Shown here in pieces: positions 55,452 through 64,000 of a stretch of 64,000 nt of DNA. This DNA comes from Senecio squalidus (lineage: Eukaryota > Streptophyta > Magnoliopsida > Asterales > Asteraceae): positions 66,972,823 through 67,036,822 of the forward strand of contig CAJVGC010000590.1 of NCBI GenBank assembly GCA_910822075.1, in the 5' to 3' direction. Every line of letters starts with the position of its first letter. The stretch's first letter is position 1. Made by a program: the position numbers and the translations under genes. The notes beneath the pieces are model-generated. The model did not search any database, was not told the origin of the DNA, and saw only the letters and a list, made by a program, of their open reading frames with translations.

Positions 55452-55767
55452 TGTTTGGATAGGGTATTTATTAGTCACAGAAGGATCAAGCCTTCGTCCG
55501 GCCACATACCGATAGGGCTTGTATTTATGGAGCAGGGGCTATGGACGGACGAAAGGGTAATCAAACGTCTCTTGGAGCGGGAACATTAAAAGGAGTGTAG
55601 CATTAATGACGGACAAGACTAGAACATTCCTTACATTCAATTCCCAATCATTTTGTAATATTGAATGTCATTGTAAACTCATTAAATTCTGCATTTACAT
55701 ATTCAATCTATAACCCCTTCGTCCGCAGCCGGACGAAAGGTCAGAAGTGTGAAATTTTACTTTAACA
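55452..55767 (+). repeat. Element E 3' LTR, internally deleted
   Basis: 316 bp against 598 bp for the 5' LTR. The first about 168 bp and last about 148 bp match the 5' LTR closely; about 282 bp between GACGGACAAGAC and GAACATTCC, including the TATA box, are missing. Confidence 0.92.
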
Positions 55768-55772
55768 AATAG
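55768..55772. repeat. Target site duplication AATAG (right)
   Basis: Matches 49604-49608 and closes element E. Confidence 0.92.
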
Positions 55773-55886
55773 TATGTATTGATTGCTTACAAACTACTAA
55801 TATTTGATAACAACAACTAGAGGCTTAGATTGTTTTAAGATAGACGCATGACTTTATGAATATGTTAACATTTTTCTGTCTAACAG

Positions 55887-56020
55887 AGGTGGATATTCTT
55901 TTAAATGGATTATTGAATCAACTTGTACCATATGCTCAAAAAGTTTCATATAAGGACGAAGAAAGATTGGAGATAGCCTTGGCCATTGCATGTCCCATTT
56001 TTGTCGTAGTACAAAAATGA
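55887..56020 (+). other. Possible terminal exon of an unrecognised gene (copy 2)
   Basis: Same 134-bp open segment as 31042-31175, with acceptor CTGTCTAACAG and stop at 56018-56020. Two base differences, one silent and one Ile to Val (IFVVVQK). Upstream exons are not visible: 55773-55886 is noncoding and element E lies beyond. Confidence 0.35.
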
Positions 56021-56759
56021 AGAGATGTAACCCTGGAGAAATACCCTTTATTTTGTGACGCGGATTATTTTTTTCTTATAATAATTTTAAACTAATTAAA
56101 ACTAAAAATATATTTTGAAACTTTATAAGTGTCCATTAATCAACCATCAATGGGATGATGTAATATTTAATTAAGTCTTAAGGCCATCTTCAACGGTGCT
56201 TTATAAATCTCCTCTATCTCTAAATATAAAGATAGAGGAGGAAAAACTGGGATTCAACATCTCATTTAAAATTACGAAATTTAAAAAAAAACTGAAATTG
56301 TCTATATATAGACAAACACTAATCATCCTCTAAAAATTTTACCATTTTACCTCTCTAGTCAATTTAATTTAACTTTTTTATTACAAATATATTTATCATA
56401 TTGATACATATTTCATATAAAGTTAGAAAAGAAAAGAAAAAAAACAATTAAAAAATTTTCGTCAAGATATTTAGTAAGTAAAAAATAAAAATAAAATAAT
56501 TTTATAAAATGTTTAATTAAATACGATTATAAAAGTTTATTCAAAACTCAAATGAACAATTATTATATATTCAAATAGATTAATTTAGTATAGAAAAATT
56601 TATAAAGTAAGCTTTTATAGTAAATGATTAAAGAAAGAAAACTTTTTAAAAAAGAAAAATGCTTAAAAAATATTTCGTTATAAATATTGAGATAGAGATA
56701 AAAATTGAAAATGATCTTAGATCAGTTACATATATATTAAGACTTTATATCATATGATG

Positions 56760-57557
56760 TAGGGGTGAGCATGGGTCGGTTCCGACCTCAACCCGAACCC
56801 ACACCGACAATTCGGTTCCTGAAAGTTCCAAACAGTTTGGTTCGGTTTCTACATTGGTTCGGTTCCACTCGGTTTCGGTTTTTTTCGGTTCGGTTTGGTT
56901 TTTTATTTCGGTTTTTGGACATGGACAAATTCATAGATCTGTCAAGAAAAACTTGTGAAATAAATCTCGAATGGAAGTCTATGTTACACAATAATTGGCG
57001 GAGCAGTTCACAACTTATAACATGATGTTGTGCATATTACTAAAACATAATGATATGAATCGGAAAACTTTAAACACAAAATTAAGAAGAAGAAAAAAAA
57101 AATACTATATGTGACTTAGTAAACTATAGCCAACATGGCAAAAAAAAAAAAAAAACAAAATTGAAGAAATAAACCTAAATGTTGTTGAGTATTGAGCCTT
57201 CACTATTAGCATATTGATAAGTATGAGAGTTTGAGTCTTCACTATTAGCATCGAGAGTTTGTGTGTTTATGGAGTAATTAATTGGGATGATTTAGAATTT
57301 TAGACAAAGGAAAAAATAAAAAGAATAAAACTTAAAATATTTACTAAAAGTGAACATAAAATTGACATACATATAATGATTCGGTTCGGGTTTTTTCGGT
57401 TTGGTTTTACCCTCCGACCCAAACCGAACCGTTTTTTTCGGTTTCTCAAAAATTGAAACCCAAACCATCGGTTTTTGTATTTGGTCCGATTTTATGATTC
57501 GGTTTTTATCGGTTTTTTCTAGTTTTGGGTTTTCAGTCCGATTTTTACTCACCCCTA
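56760..57557. mobile_element. hAT-type MITE, long form, in duplicated block copy 2
   Basis: TAGGGGTGAG at 56760 and CTCACCCCTA ending at 57557, flanked by ATATGATG (56752-56759) and ATATGAT(A)G. Length 798 bp. It contains GGTTCGGTTT-type repeats at both ends and a unique middle absent from the 217-bp form in copy 1. Confidence 0.85.
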
Positions 57558-58275
57558 ATATGATAGCGTTAGAAAGAGTAATTATGATGGTAGACTAATA
57601 AATTCAAACCTATTTTATATGTATGAGTGGTTGTGATGGTGGTTGGGGGATGGAGAAGTTAACCATGGTCAAGTTAAAAAGTGTGGTGAATGTTCCAAAG
57701 GTGTTGGGCGGCTGCATGTCCCCGCAAACATGGGTGGATATGAGTTGTGAGACTGTGTCCTTCCACTGTCTTTGGAACCATTGCCGCCCAAACAACCCTA
57801 ATCTACAAAACTACATTTACATTCATCCAATTTTCATTTCTATCCCTAATTTATGCAATGGTTTCATATGGAACCTTTATCTTTTGAGAAATTAGTTTAT
57901 TCTTATTTAAAATAAAGAATAAATAATTTTTTAATATAAACATACTTTTCTTATCATGCACTCTCTTCGTTCTATGCTTATTATTTTTCTTTATTTTTTT
58001 TTATTTTTACATTAAATATCTTTTTTTATATTATATATTAGTTGATAAAAGTATACGAATAAAAAGACATTTAAAATTAATATCATTCATGTAATTTGAA
58101 TCAAGTATTATATAATAAAAAAATAATAATTTAAAAAAAACCTAAAAATTTAAAACATTATAATAATATATATAACGGAGATAAAATAAGTTTTTTGCTA
58201 AAAAGTAAATAATAAACCAGGAAAAATGTTCACCATAGACAACCTTTTTTGTTAAAAACCACACCATGTCGGTTT

Positions 58276-58697
58276 TGTTGGATTAAAATAAGATTGATTC
58301 ATGTTATTCAATTACCTCCTGACGATCCTGTGATGTTGTTAAACATGTTGGCCATTGATGATTCCCAAAATGAGATAATCGTATTAGGATGGATTTTGGA
58401 GAGAAACACTTAGGGAGAATATGGTGATGATTAAGAAAGAGACCAACCCTAATAAGGGTTTATAACGACCCTTTTATAGATACTCAAGTTAGGAGTATTT
58501 ATCATTTAGTCCCTGGTGTTTAATAAGTGTTTATTATAAGCTCTCTTTAGTTCCGATTACCTAATGGGAAATCTATAGTGTCGGTAAGGTAAATACGTCC
58601 ATCGAATATTTACTAGACACAGATTTCAGTTAGCGTCAGTCATCATATCAGTAAGGATAAATGATCAATGAGGGTCACAAATAATATGGGTCCAACA
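58276..58697 (-). repeat. Copia 3' LTR
   Basis: On the minus strand TGTTGGACCCATATTAT...TTTTAATCCAACA, 422 bp, with TGTTGG/CCAACA inverted ends. It is preceded on that strand by GGTCAAGTGGGAGAA, the typical copia polypurine tract. Confidence 0.92.
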
Positions 58698-58712
58698 TTC
58701 TCCCACTTGACC
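58698..58712 (-). promoter_or_regulatory. Copia polypurine tract
   Basis: Minus strand GGTCAAGTGGGAGAA directly before the LTR. Confidence 0.88.
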
Positions 58713-59019
58713 GAGTAGATCATTTATCTATGAGTATTGATAAGTCCGTACGAGATAATACTCATTTTATTTAAAACCGAAATCATAGTTGATAAGTACA
58801 GTCGTAGAGAAGAACATCTACTCAGGACCCCCACTAGTCAAACTATGACTCAAATTCAAAACTGAATAAGCAATGATAGACCAACTAAGACAAATTTTGT
58901 TATAATAATGTCCAACACAGTTATGAGCATAAGGTGTAAATAATAGACAAACAAAATCTGAATAAGGAGGAAAATTTTTCATTAATAAATAATAATGACC
59001 AATAAGTACAACAATGCTA

Positions 59020-62000
59020 TTAAATTAAGTCTTTTGTAAGCCCTATATTCGACACGTGTCCTACGAATATATTAGGAGGAAGACCTTTGGTCATCGGATC
59101 CGCTAGCATGTCATGTGTACTTATGTATTCAACACAAAGAACATTTTCCTCAACCCGTTCGCGTACAAACAGATACTTTGTGTCGAGATACAGCCCAGCG
59201 CCAGTCGAACTGTTACTGTTCGAGAAAGTTACAGCAGCTGAGTTATCACAGTAAAGCTTCAATGGTCTAGAAATTGAGTTGACGAGTTTGAGTCCACTGA
59301 TCAGGTTCCTTAACAACATCCCATGACAGGTTGCATTATAAACGGCAACATATTCAGCCATCATAGTAGACGTTGTGGTCAGTTTCTGTTTATGACTCCG
59401 CCAAGAGATTGGTCCGCCAGCTAACATGAAAATATACCCAGAAGTAGATTTATGGTCTTCTTTGCATTTAGCAAAGTCAGAGTCAGAATAACCTACTACT
59501 TCCAAGTTGTCACTTCTTCTATAGGTTAATTTGTAGTCTTTGGTCCCTTTCAGATATCGTAGAACCTTTTTAGCCGCTTTCCAGTGTGCTAATCCGGGGT
59601 TAGATAAGTAACGCCCCAGCATACCAGCGATGTAAGCGATATCTGGTCGAGTACAGACCTGAGCGTACATAATGCTCCCAACTACAGATGAATAAGGTAT
59701 CATCCTCATTTCAGCCTTCTCAGTTTCAGTGCTCGGAGTTTGATGAGGTCCAAATACGTCCCCTTTAACTACCGGAGCCACAGTGGGTGTGCAGTGCTGC
59801 ATGTTATAGCGTTCTAGAATACGGTCAATATAAGCCCTTTGGGAAAGACCTAGAACACCATTACGTCTATCTCGATTTATTTCGATACCTAAAACATAAG
59901 AGGCATCACCGAGATCTTTCATGTCGAAATTATGCGAAAGCATTCGCTTCGACTCATGTAGCAGATCCAAGTTGTTACTTGCAAGCAGAATATCATCCAC
60001 ATACAAAACAAGGATAATAAAGTTACTCCCACTGATCTTGAGATAGGTGCATTGATCCACTTGATTCTTTAGGAAGCCATCAGATTTCACGACTTCATCA
60101 AATTTAAGGTACCATTGTCGTGATGCTTGTTTCAACCCATATATCGATTTATTCAACTTGCAGACCATGTGCTCTTTACCTTCTGGAATAAATCCTTCAG
60201 GTTGCCGCATGTATACGTCCTCTTGCAAGTCACCATTTAGGAAAGCGGTCTTGACATCCATCTGATGTAACTCTAAATCATAATGAGCTACGAGTGCCAT
60301 GACGATCCTTAGGGAATCTTTACGAGAGACAGGGGAAAAGGTCTCTTGATAATCAATTCCTTCCTTTTGAGTAAAGCCTTTTGCAACCAGTCTGGCCTTA
60401 TAGCGTTCGACGTTTCCATTCGGGTCTAATTTGGTTTTGAATACCCATTTACATCCAATTACTTTGGATCCTTTAGTAAGTGGAACCAATACCCAAACGC
60501 CATTACGCTCCATGGATTTGAGCTCTTCAATCATGGCTTCAATCCATTTAGAGGCCTGATCACTATTCATAGCTTCTCGGTAAGAGGTTGGATCAGTAAG
60601 TTTCCCAATGTTTTCGACTTCAGCCAGATAAGTTTCGAAATCATCAAAATTAGTGTTTCTGCGAGCCCTTGATGATCTCCTGAGCTGAATTACGGGTTCT
60701 TCATGAGCAAGCGGTTCTTCGGCGTTTAGATTAGGAGGCATAGGAGGTTCAACCGGTTCGTTAGGAGATCCAGGTATATCGGGAGCAGCGTTGGGTACAA
60801 GAGGAGTTATCGGAGGAATCATAATAACCGACGAATGGTTTCCCCCCGCTTCTTGTACTTCTTGCAAATCTAAATCAGGATTTGTCGTGCTCCCACTGAT
60901 CTCTGAATTTTCGAGGAAAGTGGCATGTTGCGTATCTATGATGCGGGTAGAGTGAGAAGGACAGTAAAACCGATAACCTTTTGAGTTCTCGGGATAACCA
61001 ATAAAGAAACATGTAAGGGTTTTAGAATCCAGTTTCTTTAAGTTAGGGTTATAGACTTTTGCTTCGGCAGGACAGCCCCATACTTTCATATATTTTAGAC
61101 TCGGTTTCCTACCTGTCCAGATCTCATAAGGAGTTTTAGGGACAGATTTTGATGGAACCCTATTGAGTATATGAACAGCTGTTTTTAAGGCCTCAGTCCA
61201 AAGAAATTTGGGTAGGTTAGTGTTGGCGAGCATACTTCTCACCATGTCCATTAAAGTTCGGTTTCTCCTTTCAGCAACACCATTCTGTTGAGGAGAACCT
61301 GGCATGGTGTATTGGTTAATTATGCCCTGTTCCTTGCAAAAATTATAGAAAGGACCAGGAGCTTGACCAATATCAGTATGTTTACCGTAATACTCACCTC
61401 CCCTATCTGATCGGACAACTTTTATCTTATGATCAAGTTGGTTTTCAACCAAAGTTTTATAATCGACAAAAGTTTGTAAGGATTCAGATTTTTCTTTAAT
61501 CAGATAAAGGTGCATATAACGTGAATAATCGTCAATGAATGTAATAAATGATGTATGTCCTGTTATTGATGCGGGATAGGGGCCACTAATATCAGTATGA
61601 ATTATTTCCAACAAGTTGGAACATCTGGTGGCTCCTTTCTTATTCCCTTTAGCCATTTTGCCTTTGAGGCATTGAATACATGTTTCAAAATCACTAAAAT
61701 CAAGAGAGGGTAAGATTCCTTCTTTTACGAGTCGTGTCATGCGATCTCGTGAGATGTGGCCGAGACGTTTATGCCACAATGTGGAGGAATTCTCTGCTTG
61801 TTTAGGTGATTTTGTCTTTGTTTTAGTTATGTCATCAGTATTAAGAGACAACAAAGACTGTGAGAAATTATGATCTAGTTCTAATTTATACAGTAATCCA
61901 TCCAAAAAACCACAACCAAACAATTCATTATTAAGAGTAAAAGTGATCTTGCCACAACCATGAGTAATTACATAACCTTCAAGATCAAGTCTAGATATAG

Positions 62001-63099
62001 ATACAAGGTTCCGAGTAATTCTCGGTACATATAAGGTATCTATTAATCTAATACACTTTCCGGTATTCATATGTAAATTTAAGGTCCCCATGGCTTCGAC
62101 ATCTAAGAGATCACCATTTCCAACTCTAAGCTTTCTTTGGTCCTTTTGTAGCTTCTGGATTGTAAGGAATCCCTGTAAGGAATTGGTCACATGGACCATA
62201 GAACCAGAGTCACCCCACCATGTATTAAATGGAACATCAGTAGTAAAGGAATCAAATATTACGTAAAGAATGTTACCTTTCTTAGCTAGCCATTCCTTGA
62301 ATTTAGAGCAATCTTTCTGTCCGTGCCCTTTGGAGCGACAGAACTTGCAGTTATTATTGCTTGTCGAGGATTTAGGGCCAGAGGTAGAAGCACCATGATT
62401 TTGGACTTTGTTTTCAGTCTTGTTACTGAAGTTACCTTTCCTCTTCTTGAAGTTTGAAGTGGTAGTAAGGTGAACAGCAGCTTCAGGTTGAATGTGCTTA
62501 AGACGATCTTCCTCTTGAACGCACATAGCAATCAGTTCACTTATCGACCATTTATCTTTCATTGCGTTATAATTCACTTTGAAAGTGTCGAACCGAGCAG
62601 GCAAGGAAGTCATTATGAAATGCACAAGAAAGCCATCTGAGACTTCCATTTCCAAGTTCTTAAGCTTATGAGACATATCAACCATCTTCATTATGTGTTC
62701 ACGGACACCATTAGAACCTTCATACTTAAGAGTTAGCATCTGTAGCATTAAACTACTCGCATTTGCCTTAGACGATCCCTTAAAGTGATCCTCAACAGAT
62801 TTGAGGTAAGTTTTCACTTTGTCGTTTTCAGGGATAGCTCCTCGAATGCTGGGATGAATTGAGTTCTTGACCATCATTAGGGACAGCCGATTCGCCCTTT
62901 CCCACTTCTCAAAGTCTGCTTTCTGAGTAGCAGTAGACTCAGCAGTAATAGCAGCGGGTTCATCATGGCGAATAGCATAGTCCATGTCGAGCATTCCCAG
63001 AGTTAGGTAAAGTTGATCCTTCCATGAAGTGAAATTAGCACCAGTAAGTGCCTCAATGCCGAAGTTTGGTACTGTAGTGGAGAATAAGGAGGATTTAAA
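59020..63099 (-). CDS. Ty1/copia Gag-Pol polyprotein, uninterrupted
   Basis: From the first ATG at 62994 the frame is 1324 codons. Homologous sequence reads further upstream without an ATG (PNFGIEALTGANFTSWKDQ, back to a stop at 63100-63102), so the N-terminus is uncertain. Gag carries the zinc knuckle CKFCRSKGHGQKDC (about residue 218 from the ATG). Protease reads WWGDSGSMVHVTNS. Integrase has the HHCC part (LWHKRLGHISRDRM...CIQCLKGK) and D,D,E at IIHTDISGPYP, VVRSDRGGEYYG and QQNGVAERRNRTLMD. RT has AFLNGDLQEDVYMRQPEGF and LYVDDILLAS, both Asp present. RNase H has VGYSDSDFAKC, MMAEYVA and YCDNSAAV; the position usually KHI(D/E) reads LYLD. It makes the proteins for particle formation, reverse transcription and integration. 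No stop or frameshift, so it is the youngest-looking element. Confidence 0.95.
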   Translation of the reverse strand, partial: FKSSLFSTTVPNFGIEALTGANFTSWKDQLYLTLGMLDMDYAIRHDEPAAITAESTATQKADFEKWERANRLSLMMVKNSIHPSIRGAIPENDKVKTYLKSVEDHFKGSSKANASSLMLQMLTLKYEGSNGVREHIMKMVDMSHKLKNLEMEVSDGFLVHFIMTSLPARFDTFKVNYNAMKDKWSISELIAMCVQEEDRLKHIQPEAAVHLTTTSNFKKRKGNFSNKTENKVQNHGASTSGPKSSTSNNNCKFCRSKGHGQKDCSKFKEWLAKKGNILYVIFDSFTTDVPFNTWWGDSGSMVHVTNSLQGFLTIQKLQKDQRKLRVGNGDLLDVEAMGTLNLHMNTGKCIRLIDTLYVPRITRNLVSISRLDLEGYVITHGCGKITFTLNNELFGCGFLDGLLYKLELDHNFSQSLLSLNTDDITKTKTKSPKQAENSSTLWHKRLGHISRDRMTRLVKEGILPSLDFSDFETCIQCLKGKMAKGNKKGATRCSNLLEIIHTDISGPYPASITGHTSFITFIDDYSRYMHLYLIKEKSESLQTFVDYKTLVENQLDHKIKVVRSDRGGEYYGKHTDIGQAPGPFYNFCKEQGIINQYTMPGSPQQNGVAERRNRTLMDMVRSMLANTNLPKFLWTEALKTAVHILNRVPSKSVPKTPYEIWTGRKPSLKYMKVWGCPAEAKVYNPNLKKLDSKTLTCFFIGYPENSKGYRFYCPSHSTRIIDTQHATFLENSEISGSTTNPDLDLQEVQEAGGNHSSVIMIPPITPLVPNAAPDIPGSPNEPVEPPMPPNLNAEEPLAHEEPVIQLRRSSRARRNTNFDDFETYLAEVENIGKLTDPTSYREAMNSDQASKWIEAMIEELKSMERNGVWVLVPLTKGSKVIGCKWVFKTKLDPNGNVERYKARLVAKGFTQKEGIDYQETFSPVSRKDSLRIVMALVAHYDLELHQMDVKTAFLNGDLQEDVYMRQPEGFIPEGKEHMVCKLNKSIYGLKQASRQWYLKFDEVVKSDGFLKNQVDQCTYLKISGSNFIILVLYVDDILLASNNLDLLHESKRMLSHNFDMKDLGDASYVLGIEINRDRRNGVLGLSQRAYIDRILERYNMQHCTPTVAPVVKGDVFGPHQTPSTETEKAEMRMIPYSSVVGSIMYAQVCTRPDIAYIAGMLGRYLSNPGLAHWKAAKKVLRYLKGTKDYKLTYRRSDNLEVVGYSDSDFAKCKEDHKSTSGYIFMLAGGPISWRSHKQKLTTTSTMMAEYVAVYNATCHGMLLRNLISGLKLVNSISRPLKLYCDNSAAVTFSNSNSSTGAGLYLDTKYLFVRERVEENVLCVEYISTHDMLADPMTKGLPPNIFVGHVSNIGLTKDLI

Positions 63100-63102
63100 T
63101 TA

Positions 63103-63655
63103 TGATACGAATTTTAGAAGATTTTATAGTGACAGAGTTAGCTATATAAGGCAGACTAAGTAATGTCCCTTAAAGTAATAGAACTAGAGTAATGTCTAAA
63201 ATAAGTAGACCTAATAGTAATGTTCCTGAGACTAAGACCATATAAGTAATGAAGCTAGTGAAAGGTAAGCCTATTAAAAAACACCAAAATAATAAGCTAA
63301 AGTAAGGCTCTACTTAGATGTTACATCACCTTTGGGCAGAAATAACTAATATCTAAGTAAAATTATGAGCATAAGGTTTATGCAACACTATGTTTGTCTT
63401 TTGACCTTTGGGCAACAAAATAGAACATCGTGTTTTAAGGCATAATAAGAATCCTTTCAAGCACACAAGTATATTAAATCACCTTTGGGCAGAATTAATA
63501 TCCTACGTGTTTATTATGCTAAAGGAAAAATGCAATCATAGGAATCACCTTTGACCTTTGGGCAACAAAAGATGAAAACATGAATATTAGTGCATAAATA
63601 TAATAAGGTCACATATATATAAGGTGACTAAATAAGGTGACCACTACAAATAAGG
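63103..63655 (-). other. Copia 5' leader with a diverged tandem duplication of about 150 bp
   Basis: CACCTTTGGGCAGA (63327, 63481) alternates with GACCTTTGGGCAAC (63403, 63553), spaced 73-77 bp apart. Two units of about 150 bp can be aligned loosely. No ORF of note. ATTATGAGCATAAGGT is also found in the 3' spacer (58918-58933). Confidence 0.7.
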
Positions 63656-63741
63656 CAGGGGTCAAGGGGGCTGCGCCCCCTTGCGGGGTTAAGGGGCAGC
63701 GCCCCTTACGGGGTCAAGGGGCTGAGCCCCTTGCTGGGATT
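63656..63741. repeat. Three hairpin-forming GC repeats in the copia leader
   Basis: Three units of about 29 bp: CAAGGGGGCTGCGCCCCCTTG, TTAAGGGGCAGCGCCCCTTA and CAAGGGGCTGAGCCCCTTG. Each is a near-perfect inverted repeat separated by CGGGGT. Confidence 0.9.
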
Positions 63742-63797
63742 TTTTATAAATAAGGCAACCAATAAGACTTTAAAAAACGACCAAATTAGGGTCTGTA

Positions 63798-64000
63798 GTC
63801 ATCCGTACGGATGAGATTATATTCGTACGGATGAGTATTGATTCGTACGGATGTAAGTCCAGGTTCGTGCGGATGTAAGCCTAGGTTCGTACGAATGTAA
63901 AGTTTAAGTTCGTACGGATGTGAGCCTAGGTTCGCACGTATTAGCCCAGATTCGTACGGATCAACAGTTACGTTCGTGCGTATGAACAAATCTGATTCGT
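63798..64000. repeat. TTCGTACGGATG tandem array in the copia leader
   Basis: At least ten copies of TTCGT(A/G)CG(G/T)AT with a period of about 20-22 bp. Examples are near 63806, 63830, 63852, 63873, 63895, 63917, 63939, 63961 and 63983, and the array continues off the edge. The core CGTACG is palindromic. Confidence 0.9.

Larger units (their letters stand above)
55806..58182 (+). repeat. Duplicated block, copy 2
   Basis: Starts GATAACAACAACTAGAGGC like 30961 and ends ACGGAGAT like 32758. It carries the same hAT MITE at the same site, in a longer form. Unlike copy 1 it continues at both sides into non-element sequence (55773-55805 and 58183-58275), which locates the exact points at which elements A and D entered copy 1. 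Confidence 0.9.
58276..64000 (-). mobile_element. Ty1/copia element, runs off the right edge
   Basis: 3' LTR (58276-58697), polypurine tract, a 3' spacer, a full gag-pol frame and a long 5' leader; the PBS and 5' LTR are beyond 64000. Copia order is clear: integrase precedes RT. The left flank GGTTT (58271-58275) is the expected target duplication but cannot be paired here. Confidence 0.95.

Overview
The window is plant nuclear DNA, almost certainly from a eudicot. It is AT-rich, carries GT-AG introns, and contains two plant-specific host genes plus plant-lineage Athila, Tekay and Tat Ty3/gypsy elements, a Ty1/copia element, LINE, SINEs, hAT MITEs and a PIF/Harbinger fragment. The style of the elements, especially the Tekay LTRs and the antisense putative gypsy-type transposase gene in Tat elements, recalls Asteraceae, but I cannot prove the family. 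Two 100-N runs (23080-23179 and 38259-38358) are scaffold gaps of unknown true size.

Layout. 1-688: end of a PIF/Harbinger (Pong-like) transposon. 805-3473: a minus-strand Tekay-type solo LTR with perfect GATTT target duplications. 4500-5440: LINE C-terminal remnant. 6160-15793: an Athila element (LTR, PBS, gag, pol, spliced env-like gene) split by a Tekay chromovirus inserted at 15794. The Tekay runs to the first gap, and the rest of the Athila should lie behind it. 23180-30960: Tat-type element A with an antisense, intron-bearing gene and no integrase. 30961-32758: copy 1 of a non-LTR block. 32759-38258: minus-strand Tat element D, whose 1.4-kb LTR holds a large GC-rich tandem array, ending in the second gap. 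38359-39500: AT-rich tandem repeat. 40151-48200: host island with a complete seven-exon extracellular LRR protein gene (plus) and a two-exon class II LBD transcription factor gene (minus), facing each other. 48490-49350: SINE cluster. 49609-55767: Tat element E, related to A, with AATAG target duplications, a nested hAT MITE and its own loss of integrase. 55806-58182: copy 2 of the duplicated block. 58276 to the end: minus-strand Ty1/copia element with an uninterrupted gag-pol frame; its 5' LTR lies beyond the window.

The two host genes are the only clearly intact cellular genes. The retroelement proteins are mostly broken by stops, frameshifts, active-site changes or deletions; the copia polyprotein is the exception.

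The most unusual signal is not a gene. Nearly every element family here carries its own short CpG-rich word, repeated in direct and inverted orientation in LTRs, leaders, introns and once inside a coding spacer. The two Tekay LTRs show this best: both have two slots at the same distances from the LTR start, and each LTR fills its two slots with its own word, unrelated to the other LTR's word. This looks like a hypervariable, within-element-concerted sequence system and is the main item proposed for follow-up.
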